Assembly: GCA_039545315.1 (NCBI GenBank)
Contig: BCIM01000004.1
Coordinates: 708,643-772,642, forward strand
DNA from: Kondoa malvinella
Lineage: Eukaryota; Basidiomycota; Agaricostilbomycetes; Agaricostilbales; Kondoaceae
Direction of reading: 5' to 3'
Length of the DNA: 64,000 nt
Part shown: positions 33,937 through 44,034 of the stretch, in pieces
Numbering within the stretch: the stretch's first letter is position 1
How the letters are laid out: every line of letters begins with the position of its first letter
Notes under the pieces: model-generated
The model's database searches: none
What the model was told of the DNA's origin: nothing
The model's input: only the letters and a program-made list of their open reading frames with translations
Position numbers and translations under genes: made by a program

Positions 33937-36900
33937 TCATTGCTGCGCTGCTGGGCTTTTCAGACTGTCAATGAAACTGTAAAAGTCGACTGGTGAGGCG
34001 CGCATGCCGTATTTGTAGATGTAATCTAGCAGATTGACTCAGAAACCGAGTGAAGGACGAGAATGCGCAGACTTACGCGAGCTGATGTAGGCAGCGAAGA
34101 GCGACCTTGCGTAGATGGCAGGGAGACGCTCGAGTAGGGCTTTTGAGAACGTCAGCATGGCCAAAGAATGATGGAGGGACAACCTACTTTTCAATCCAAT
34201 CTCCTTGAGCAAAGGCTTTGGGATGGCTAGGGAGAGCACAGCTTCTCGTACTTTCTGGTTGTTCCATAACTCTGATTCTTCTAGTTGATCTTGGAGCTGA
34301 ATCAAGGTTTGACCAACTTCGTCACTGGAAACACATGAATCGTCATCCTGTCGTAGCAAGCAAGAATCATTAGACTGACGTCAATGTCGCCCTTGGCTTG
34401 TTGGAGATGAGCGACTCCTTCCAGATGCATTCGAATTCAAGCTTGGCATTCATAGAGATTGTGCGTTGGATCTCTTGCACGTAGTCTGCGTAAAAGTCGC
34501 TGACACCTTCATCGCCATGAGTTGTCATTTGCTCCAAGAATTCGGCGTCAGTGAATGCAAGACCGCTAAAGAGATGTGAGTCGTCGCTTTGGAAATACAA
34601 TGCCTGACAACGAACGAGAGCACTTCGAGGGAGCTGGATATCACACGCGTTTATCTGAGCACAATGTCAGCTGGATGCACAGGTTCATGTTACAAGTCGC
34701 TCACAAATGGTTGGCATGATCTCAGTGAACAGCTTACCTTGATGTCACACCGCCCTTAATGACAGATCAAAGTTGAACCTTTGCTGCTGAAACGCACGCA
34801 CCTTGTTAGCACTAGCATCCTTGAACAGTATGACGCCTTTCTTCTCCAAGGCCAGACGAGCTATCGCAAAGTCATTTTGGCACTGCCAAACCCAAGCGCA
34901 GATCACTGACCTCCATGTGAGATGAAGAGATTTGCGCCTTCCACAATGTACTTGAAATTCTGTCGCAAGGAAAAAGATGAATCAGTCCGACAACAATGGT
35001 TCCGTACCACTACTGACCGGCTTGCCCTCCGCATCCCAAAGATTGTGCACGTTCGAGACGTTGACAGAGTCTGGACGTCCACCACAGGGCACAAACATAT
35101 CTGGAAGAGCATCAGACCTGTTCCCAAGTTCAAGGCGAAGCACTGACCAGCTTTGTAGCGGAGATGGGCTCTATTGCGGAAATCTTCTCCATCTGCAACA
35201 ACTTCACCGCCTGTAAAGAGAATTAGACCTTGTTCTCTGGAAGGAAGCAGACGCTGACTCGGCAAAGTGAAATCTTGGTCAGTCACCAAGATCTTGTAGC
35301 CTTCTTTAGATATCTTGCTGCTGTCAAACTCGATGATCATCTTGCGATCCCTCGCTAGTCTGACCAGTTCGGAGCGATCTAGGCCGAGAGGGTCATGGAG
35401 GACACCACTGCCATCGATTATCGCGATAGTCTTGTCTTTGCTTAACAGAATTTCGTCTGAAGGGTCCTCAGCACTGCTCCGTGAACTCGTTGCGGAAGGT
35501 GACTCACTACTGCCAAGGTCGCCATCTGGACCACCGGTCTGGACTTTGGTGATTTCTGACTCTTTCAAGCCTAGCATTCGGTAGATACCAATAACATATT
35601 GGCGGACAGAAAGAGAAGTCACTGCGTTTTGGTCAGGCTTGGCTAAAGAAAATCAGACTAGCACCCACTGCCGTAGGTGTCATGAGCGATTCCACCGAGT
35701 AGAGGTGATTTGCCAGTAGTGAAGGATTTCCAGAAAGGGGCACCGCCTGTAGATTGGTAAACTGATCCAGCAACCTTGAGCAGGGACAGAGCAACATACG
35801 AGAGCGAGCATGTACTGTATCGCAACACAGAGTTTGAGGCAGCTGGTGAGCACAAGGTCAGTAAGCTTACAAGCCGCCCAGTCCATCTACAAACAGGATC
35901 AGTCACATTCGATCGGAGCAAGGGGCAGACTTACCATGTCCGCAGTCCCTTCGTCCGGTCCGAAGAACAGCTACAAACAGTCAGTCTGGCTTACGATGAC
36001 TTTGAGCAGACGTACAATCTCATCCTTCTTGTGCAAGTCGACAATCTCCTCTTTGATCCCAGGAGTCTTGCCGGGGATTAGGAGATCTAAAATGGCATCC
36101 ACGTACTTCTCAAAGCAGACTCGCGGTGCGGCGTTCAAGCTGTGGTTCAAAAAGATTGAGGATAAGCGAGATCTCAACTTCGAGGGTGAAGGACCCACTC
36201 TGGCAAGATAGTACCCTTGGATCCACCCTCGGCTGCCATAGCAGGTTGCTTCGTCAGCCAAAGATCATCTGTACACGATATTGGACTGACGAATGTCCTT
36301 GTTCTTGCTTGCCTGAGTGGAGGCGAGGCCGTAATTCTCGTCGAATCTGCGCATTGAAGTGGACAGATAAGAACAGAACAGTCCATACTGACTTTGGACA
36401 CACAAGTTTCTCTGGTTGATGGAGAATGCTTCTCTGTTACGCGAGCGGATAATACGAATACCCCCGCGAGCGACGTCTGTAAGAAGCGTTATCAGTGAGC
36501 CAAGACATGGCTGATGACTTGTCTCTCACCCTTGAATCGAACGTGGAAACCGCGGACTGCCACAAACATAGTCAGGCCAGCTACTACTTCATCAATTCTA
36601 CTGACATTCTGACCCAACGACCAAGAACACGCCATAAGGTTGTTTCGGGTATTCTGAAGCAGGTAAGAAAGAAGGATCAAGACGGAAAGACAGGGCGACT
36701 TTAGTGGGCTGGTAAAAGTTGGTCTTGAGCACTGCTTTGTTGAAGATGTAGAGCGATTCAATGACTTGGAAATGCTGCTTGTCCGTGACGGTCTTCTTGA
36801 TCTTGTTGTACAGCTGTTCGTCGTCTAGTGGCTGGTCGGTCTGTAGACGTTGGTAGGAGAGGGTAGGCCTGTACATCCCGAAGACAGCGTCAGTCCCAAA

Positions 36901-38894
36901 GAGACAGACAGACAGTGACCTACACTAGCTGATCCGCGCCAGACACGTAGTGCACCAAGGCAAACTGGATGTAAAGCAGTCGCACCAGACCAGGATCTAT
37001 AGCTCAGCATCAGCGACATCCTCTGCCGAAGTAATGTACGCACAAGCATGAAGAACCTCTTCGATAGATTGTCGAGTGTAAGTCTCCTGTCTCAACTTGG
37101 TCCTAATATCCTGCAACACAGTAGCTTGAGCCGCATCATTCTCGTTCAAGACATGCTTCAAAGCCATGTAAGGCGCTCCTAAGCGGTTCAAGAAATGTTG
37201 AGCGAAGATGTAGCCTGCATAGGCATAACTGGCTTCTTGAGCTGCTAGAGCCGTGGTAGTGTTGAAGAACTGGTTGTTGGGTAGACAGTAGATGAGAGAG
37301 GCTTCGCGGGCGATTTGGAAGATTGAAGATTCGATGGGAGGACCGCGGAGAGGGTGTAGGTAGAAAGACATGAGGGTGATGCCGTTTGAGAATTGTTCGA
37401 CGTATTTCCTGTCCAGCTCACTGTCAGCTGTTCTGTCTAGAAGGAGAAGCTGACGACTGACCTAGTCGAGTACACTCCATACCAATGATAAAGCTTGGAC
37501 ATGGCGCTGAAGAAGTGCTGAGTAGATCCTTGCTTGTAGCCAATGACTGTACACCATTCAGCCGTACACTCTCACCAGAAGCAAAGGATAAGACCTACCT
37601 AATCGTCGCTCTCTCGAACCCTCGACCTCAAAGCACTCCACTACCGCACCATATCTTTCCAAAGTGTGCGACATGACTTCTTGATAGATGGCCAACGTGT
37701 TCTCTGAGACCTTTTCCAAGAAGGACTTGTCTGATACTTTTCGAATGTCAGATTCGCCAGCTTTCGGTTCTGGGTCTACGAAATCGCAGCGGGATACAAA
37801 GTAGCATCGTAGTTCTGTAAGCAGGAATCTGGATGCATAAGATCGAGTCTCAAGCTATCAAGAGTGGCCTACGCTGAGCGAGAGTAGAAGACACTTTCCC
37901 TGTTGAACGGTAAGTCTCAAGACGGTAAGCCTTCTTTGGGTTGCTGTCGTTCAAGTAGCGAGTGCTGATAATGTCTTCGTACTGCTTTCCATTCGGGTTC
38001 GTCACACCAGGTTCGGAAGAGTGCTGTTTAGACCTCGCAATCAGCTTGTACAAGCAAATAGCACAGAGCCACGGACAATGTAAACTGCTCGTTCGTCTGA
38101 AGACTTTTCTAGCCTGATGTTGAGCTGCTGATCAGTCTCTGTGTACGACAGGATCTTGCTGCCATCTGTACAAGAAGCGGTCACCACCTTGTAAATAGGT
38201 CTGACAGATGATCACGCACAAAGAGAGATGATATGCGAAGCGACTTCGCTACATGTCAGTTAAGCGCAGATATACGCGAACGTACTCACTCGTATCGACG
38301 CTCTCAGCCTTGAAGTAGGCTGTCATGTACTCAGCAAACATCAACCAACAAATCCTCTTGACTCACTGTCGTCGATACCAAGGTTATCTGTTCGTGGACA
38401 GCTGTAAATCAGCACAAAACCGACTCGCAGCAATGCAACGAACCATAAAACCACCTGTCACGTACAAAAAAGGCATCACTTACCCCGCACACTTGCAGCA
38501 CAGCATAGCAAAGAGACCTACGTGACTTCACCATTCACCAATTCTTTTGGCATGAATCCCTTCTCGTCTATGCAGAAATGCATCAGCGCGGCGTTTGACA
38601 GGAGAGCGCCCAAAAAGACTTGCTAATGGCATCTTCGACTCGAGACTGTTGTGCACGTTTGCCTGCGAATTGAACTGTTCTGCTCGTCTGTGTGAGCTAC
38701 AGGCTATGCTGTAAATAGACTTGGACGAACTCGTAGCCAACATCATCCGCGACTGAACCTCTGCAAAGGGGCATGAGCGTTTCATGCAGGAAATCTGCGC
38801 GCGTTATACTTCACCTGTAGGGCGTGTGCGTTCCTGGAGATGGACTCTGTCTGTCCTTCAACAGGCCATTTGCAGCTTTGAGTAGATCCGTCAT
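33937..38894 (-). CDS. GDH2: NAD-specific glutamate dehydrogenase
   Basis: This large fungal NAD-GDH converts glutamate to 2-oxoglutarate and ammonium for use of glutamate as nitrogen source. The start is MTDLLKAANGLLKDRQSPSP, and the gene is cut by more than 20 introns. Recognisable blocks include GGIRIIRSRNREAFSINQRN, EGGSKGTILP, KYVDAILDLLIPGKTPGIKE, PFWKSFTTGKSPLLGGIAHD (substrate-site region), SVRQYVIGIYRMLGL, MFVPCGGRPDSVNVSNVHNL, NFKYIVEGANLFISHGG and, after splicing, DASANKGGVTSSSLEVL. The C-terminus reads RASPVDFYSFIDSLKSPAAQ. The family is about 1,000-1,100 residues, and the span agrees. No frame break is needed. One intron (about 34633-34737) holds the copied epsin segment. Confidence 0.92.
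34647..34737 (-). repeat. Copy of epsin exon-intron segment inside a GDH2 intron
   Basis: These 91 bp match the epsin segment at 32858-32946 in the same orientation. Here they lie within a GDH2 intron of about 104 nt that must be removed to join the codons of GGVTS to SSLEVL. The donor GTAAGC of this intron aligns with exon bases GTCAGC of the epsin, and the branch and an inner acceptor are also inherited. The peptide LFTEIMPTI is still readable but is not part of GDH2. Confidence 0.85.
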
Positions 38895-39008
38895 TGTTTT
38901 CGTTTGACCTCAAGCTGTCATGCAAGTTGGAAGAAGGTCACGTCACGGAACCGCGGAACGCACAGAATGCACGTGTATATGAATAGAAGACTACTATTAC
39001 AAGGATAC

Positions 39009-39024
39009 AAAGAGAGAGAGAGAG
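39009..39024. repeat. Short GA microsatellite
   Basis: A run of about eight AG dinucleotides just upstream of the GDH2 start and downstream of the next gene. Runs of this kind are common in fungal promoters and UTRs; no function is claimed. Confidence 0.6.
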
Positions 39025-39094
39025 GAGGACCCAGAAACGGTATGCCGTACTGTCCAATTAGTCCATATAGTCCATAAAGCCCTACTGATCACAA

Positions 39095-40484
39095 TCAAGC
39101 CTTCTTGTCATCTGCCAGCATACCGATTAGTACATGGCACACCGAGCAAGCAGAAGAGACTGACCGATGATCTCCGTCGCCGTAGCCCATCCTTCAACAT
39201 TACTAGCAGGTCTTGATCTCCTGCTTCTACCCTTCATCTGCAAACCATCTTCGGGGCTCAAAGTATCTCTTGAAGGTTTATGCATCCGATCACCAGCAGT
39301 CGAGCCGACAGTAGAAGCAGGTGTAGCGTTGTTGCTGTGGTTTGTACGACGCTTGTCTTTGAGCGATTTCGCATAGGCTAGACGTGCTTCTCGGACCGTG
39401 ATGGATCGTTGCAGAGTGAGAACATTGTCTGTTGTATTGGCTCGTGTGCGAAGTGGTGGTCGTGGAGCGTAGGAAGACAACATGGGTGCACTGTTACCAA
39501 TTTTGAGTTAAAGAATCGAGGTGAATTTGATGGCAACCTCACTTGGCAACCTTTGCAGCAGCTGGTGCAGCATAGAGAGGAATATCGTCGAGTTCTTCCC
39601 GAGCTGTGGGGCGAAAACAACTTCGGTATCAGACAAGACTGAAGCAAAGAGTTCCCACTCACTTGGAATTCGACCAATGTTGTCAGCATCGTCCATCGAC
39701 CTTCTCCTATAAGCAGTAGGTCTCCTCGTTGGCGTAGAAGGGGTTCTCCTGCTCATCTTGCGCACGATCCCGCCCATAAAACCTTCTTTACCAGGACTAG
39801 TTCCAGCTCGAGGATATTGCCTAGGTGCTTCTTCCACTGCATTCTTATCATCCTTTGCATCCTGATTCTCTTCCACTACTACAGTCTCCCTCGGTACGCG
39901 TCTAGAAGTACTCTTGCCTCGAATCACACCCGTAATCGTCTCCCTGAAAGACCTTCCACGTGATAACTTTGGTTCTTCGTTGGGCACAGGTGGTAGAGTA
40001 GGAACAACATTAGCAGCTTGACCATCTAGACTATCATGACGAGGAGCAAAGGGAGGAAGGTAAGGTTGTTTAGCAGGTTTCGAGTTTATTGTGCGCTTGT
40101 TTTGTGGACTGCGCACGCCGTTTGCAGAGCTCGACCAGCCGTGTTCCGCTTCATTGATAGACACGAAGGATTCACGGTTAGGCTTCAAGTCGCCATATGC
40201 GGTAATCTAAGACAAAAGCGCAGACATGAGCGCTAAGTTGACTGCCAAAAAAGACTGCAAGCTTGCATAAACTGGAGCTGGTTGTTCCTCGCGAACAGAA
40301 TCACTGTCCATAGTGCTGATAGAATTCTTGCGTCCGCCTGAAGCTGGTGGTATGGCGAAACCAGGGTCGCTGAGGCTTACTCTATTCGAATTGCACGGGG
40401 CACCAATAAGATCAAAGCGTTTGAGATTTTACTAGTCAGAGCATACCTGCTGGCAGACGTGTTGTTCCGGTCTGTTGTACTCAT
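39095..40484 (-). CDS. Disordered Ser/Arg-rich protein of unknown function
   Basis: I do not recognise this protein. A consistent model starts MSTTDRNNTSAS at 40482-40484 and passes through a GTATGC intron to RVSLSDPGFAIPPASGG. It then gives basic, low-complexity stretches (SFRETITGVIRGKSTSRRVP, MGGIVRKMSRRTPSTPTRRP, AYRRRSMDDADNIGRIPSE). Next are REELDDIPLYAAPAAAKVAK and a C-terminal part with VREARLAYAKSLKDKRR, ending in DDKKA after a last short intron. There are many RRxS/T sites that a basophilic kinase could use. No domain, membrane segment or signal peptide is seen. Open frames across five exons support a real gene. Confidence 0.6.
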
Positions 40485-40752
40485 GCTGGAAGAGCTGTCG
40501 AGATGTATGCAAAGTCGTGGCAAATGGGATTAATTATTCGTGTTGGCAGGGGTCAAAGCGAGTTCTGTGCTGTTGAGCAGAGCTTTGTTGTGCTCGATGT
40601 AGTATGTCGTCGAGCGTGAAAGAGGAGCAGATATTGCTGTTCGTAGGCAAAAGAGACCGCCTCTTGAAAATGGCGCGTCTTTGACAAATCAGGGCTAGCC
40701 GCTATTGTCTACATCTACACTCCGCTACGCGCATACTACACACATGAACGAT

Positions 40753-41940
40753 CTATTGAGCCCTCTCCATCGTCACCTCTTCATTGCACAGCTTTCCTTT
40801 GTCGTCGCGCAACAACTCTTGTACCCAATTAGGGAAAGCGCGAAGCATCGAAACAAAATAGAGCCTTTCAGGCAGAATGATCTGACCACCTCTTGCGCTA
40901 AAGATTTGCTTTAAGACAGCGTCGGACACGACGTTTGGTTCCATTAATTTGCCCAATCGATTTTCGGGGAATTTAGTACCGACGATAGCTGTGCGCGCAA
41001 AAGAAGGGTGGATGGTCGTAGAATGGACATTGGGCGCCTTGTATCGGTGTTTGAGTTCTTGTGAGAGTCCTTCGTGGAAAGCGAGAACAGCAGATTTTGT
41101 CGCTGCATAATCGGTGACTTCGCCAATAGTGAAGAAACTTGCGAGACTGGCTAGACCGACGACATGCCCGCGGTCCGCCTTCACCATGGCTGGTACGAAT
41201 TCGGCGCAGGTGTAATAGTGTGAAAGGACGTTGACGGCAAAGATCTGAAATACGAATTAGTGCAGATCGCTGCACAATGAGGCCAAGCTTACCCTCTTTA
41301 GCTTTTCTGGAGGGACACTTAGAATCGGACTGGCATGCCCGATCCCAGCGTTATTGACCAAGATCGTTGGATGACCAAATTTGGCGCGAATAGCCTCAGC
41401 AGCAGTGTGAAGAGCTTCTGGATCCGTAATGTCGCATTGCTGATAGAAGACGTTGCCTAGAACGATCATCAGGTATATCCACACTATTGTTGTAGCGGAA
41501 CCCACTAGACTTGACCGAGGTGCTCATCGGGACAACATCCAATACAGCAACTCTGACACCCTTGGCAGTCAGGCCCTTCACTATCAGCAACCCAAACCCA
41601 CCAGATCCACCTGTAACTACCGCAATCTCTTTTGGCCAATTCCATCGAGCGATGTCTGACTTTCTGATCCAATGGTTCACTGGCAACGAAGCATGAGCAA
41701 TTGATGCCGCTTCAGAAAACAGCGCCTACAAGCCAAGTTGTTCAAGTAGCGATTAACACTTTTAAGGAGTCCCAAGGCAAGCAGCCATTTCAAGATTTTG
41801 AGTACTGGTACAGCAGCGAGCATAGGATAGCGATTAAAGTAGGCCAAGATGGGATATCGTTTCATCAGCTCTGCGCCGTATCGGTGATTGATTGCTATAG
41901 CTGGACCGACAATTGCCGGATTCAGCAAAAGGGCTGCCAT
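40753..41940 (-). CDS. Short-chain dehydrogenase/reductase, membrane-anchored
   Basis: This SDR resembles the retinol dehydrogenase 10 / 17-beta-HSD 11 group that sits on ER or lipid droplets. An N-terminal hydrophobic stretch (MAALLLNPAIVGPAIAINH, then LAAVPVLKILKWLLALGLL) likely anchors it. The Rossmann motif is VVTGGSGGFGLLIVKGL (TGxxxGxG). It is followed by CDITDPEALHTAAEAI, ILVNNAGIGHASPIL (NNAG) and the active site GLASLASFFTIGEV with DYAATKSAV (Ser, Tyr, Lys). The tail ends CNEEVTMERAQ. Four exons are seen. It is divergent from the pirin gene. The substrate is not readable. Confidence 0.88.
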
Positions 41941-42716
41941 TTGCGCTGCGTCGAAAGTCCTTGATGGTGGTAGTAGGGAACAAGAGGTTTATTGCGGAGA
42001 TGCAGTAAACATGTGAAAGTAGGAACGCGGCTAGACTCTTGCGATTCCGTGCTGTTCACGGGTTTGCAAGCGAAGAGTGGTTAACAGGCTGATTGAGAGT
42101 GGTCTAGAGCTTCAGACCGAGCAAAATGATTTTCGTGGGGTCCCGAAATCTCATGAGATCTCACGAGTTCTCACGAGCTGTTTGCAACAGATTTGACATC
42201 GGGTCCGTCAATATAAATTCTGGTAGCTCGGGAATACCTAGGGTAGGTATATAGAAGGCGCTGATCAAGACGTTGCTATTGAGAAAGCGGCAGAGGTTGA
42301 GGATAGCGAGACATGGCCTGCGTTATTAGGGATCTGCAAGCTATCGTCGGAGCTGAAATATCTTTGCGCTCGTATTGTAGTAGTAGACTTTCATGGCTTG
42401 GAAACAGAGCAGCAGCGTATGCACGCTCTGGTATGCATATGTCGCGGCACGACAGTTGCTCTCCAAGCTGCTCGACGCATTTTATGGGTTGACATACAAC
42501 AGCCTAGTTCTTGCGATATCATCTCTGTACAGCATCTGTACCTCTCTGCTCTCTGCCCTACTCGCTGCATAAGCCTTATCAGCCTCGATTCTTATCTCCG
42601 AGAGAACATCAGTCATCCTGGATTGGCGATTGATCAGCGTTGCCTTGCTCAGCGCTGTGCTACTTCCTTTCTATTTCAAGTCTTCTTCTTCTACTACTGC
42701 AACGACTTCCAGCGGA
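41941..42716. other. Divergent promoter between the SDR and pirin genes
   Basis: This 776-bp gap lies between outward-facing genes and should hold both promoters. It contains the three tandem 10-bp motifs at 42151-42180. A plus-strand frame entering from 42398 runs into the pirin gene in the wrong frame and is not supported. Confidence 0.5.
42151..42180. promoter_or_regulatory. Three tandem 10-bp motifs, TCAyGAGnTC-like
   Basis: The sequence reads TCATGAGATC, TCACGAGTTC, TCACGAGCTG, three near-identical decamers in a row. The unit repeats about once per helical turn, so the same face of DNA would be offered three times. The flanks also contain partial inverted symmetry (CTCATGAG). Position in a divergent promoter suggests a transcription-factor array, but this is inference. 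Confidence 0.45.
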
Positions 42717-43913
42717 ATGGGCATCAAATTCGTCCCACGTCTTTCCGCGACCCGAGGTCATGCCAACCAGTACGTCCTGAACTCGCCTTATCGACTCGGC
42801 TAATGAAAACAGTGGATGGCTCCTATCCTATCATACCTTCTCATTTGCCAACTACTTTGATCCGGATGTACGTGCCTCGTTTGCTCGGGAAGCGTTTCTG
42901 ACGGCAGCACAGCACATGCAATTCGGGCCTCTTAGAGTCATCAATGAAGATAGAGTAACGCCTTCTGAAGGATTTGGCAAGCACAGCCATCGAGAGGTAG
43001 GTCTATTTACAGAAGCAGTTCTAATCTTACGATATTGGGTAGGCTGAAATCTGGTCATACGTCGTTTCTGGAGAATTGGAACACAAAGATAGCTTAGGCA
43101 ACACTGAAATCATGAAGAGAGGGGATTTGCAAATGACTTCAACCGGAACGTACGTTGTTGATGGTGGCTTCGATGCGCGAGGAGCTAAAATGTTGTCGCC
43201 AGCGGGATCGCACATAGCGAATACAACAGGAATGGTAAGCTACTTTCTAATTGCTTCTATATGATGCAACGCTGATCGAGCGCTTCAGACAAGTTGGGCG
43301 TCCATTTCTGCCAAATCTGGGCGTAAGCTTTCTCCCTACTCATTCGGACCACTGCTGAAGCACGTAACCTAGAACACCCAACAAGCGCGGTCTAAAACCA
43401 TCTTACTATACAAGACACTACGCAGACGAGCAAAAGCAAAACAAGCTTTGCAAAGTCGTTGCACCTATCGAAGCGGCCGATGCCAAGGATGAGAGAGAAA
43501 CGGACGGTCCTGCGCCCGTGAGCTGCGCCTTCTTTAGCTTGGGCGATCGTTGATTTTCTTCAGGTTAATGCTGATCTGACAATGTACGCCTCAATCCTGA
43601 ATCAAGGCCAAGAGTGCGTATTCCCCGCCCCTGTCATCAGCTATTAACTGATCACTCACACAGGATATCGCATCCCGTCTCTACGTCAACCACGAAACTA
43701 TACCTTCACCTAATCATGACAAGCGGCTACCGAACACCTAAAGAGTCAGCTGCATCTAACAGCGCCAAGCTCGTTATCTCCAGCGGAGGAAACTCGACTG
43801 AGCTTGTGGAAGGAGATGGCCTGTATATGCATGTGCAAGGTGATGCTGGGAAGTTGGACATCAAGAGTGTTGGCGAGAGCGGCGCGGAGTTCTTGTTGTT
43901 TGAGCTATCTTAG
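42717..43913 (+). CDS. Pirin family bicupin protein
   Basis: Pirins are iron-binding cupin proteins; some act as quercetin 2,3-dioxygenases, others as transcription cofactors. Spliced sequence: MGIKFVPRLSATRGHANHGW, LLSYHTFSFANYFDPDHMQF, GPLRVINEDRVTPSEGFGKH, SHREAEIWSYVVSGELEHKD, LQMTSTGTGIAHSEYNRNDK, GVHFCQIWATPNKRGLKPSY. The metal ligands are visible: His-x-His in KHSHRE, and the His and Glu of IAHSEYN. The C-terminal cupin is more diverged and ends AEFLLFELS. Six introns are needed; one (GTACGT to CGCCAG, about 43150-43202) is essential to recover GTGIAHSEY. Starts of related proteins match this ATG. Confidence 0.9.
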
Positions 43914-44034
43914 TCAATACCAATGCAGCTGTTGTACATTATCAGACATTATTCGCTTACCGCTCCTGCGCGTAGTTGAAATGTTGTTTGTCGATCACTT
44001 GTCCACTTCCGACGAGCGAGATCCAAGTGGTTTG

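Noticed and set aside
42398..42901. 167-codon plus-strand frame upstream of pirin
   Set aside because: It runs across the pirin exons in the wrong frame and has an unlikely Cys/Leu-rich composition; the pirin frame is clearly the coding one.
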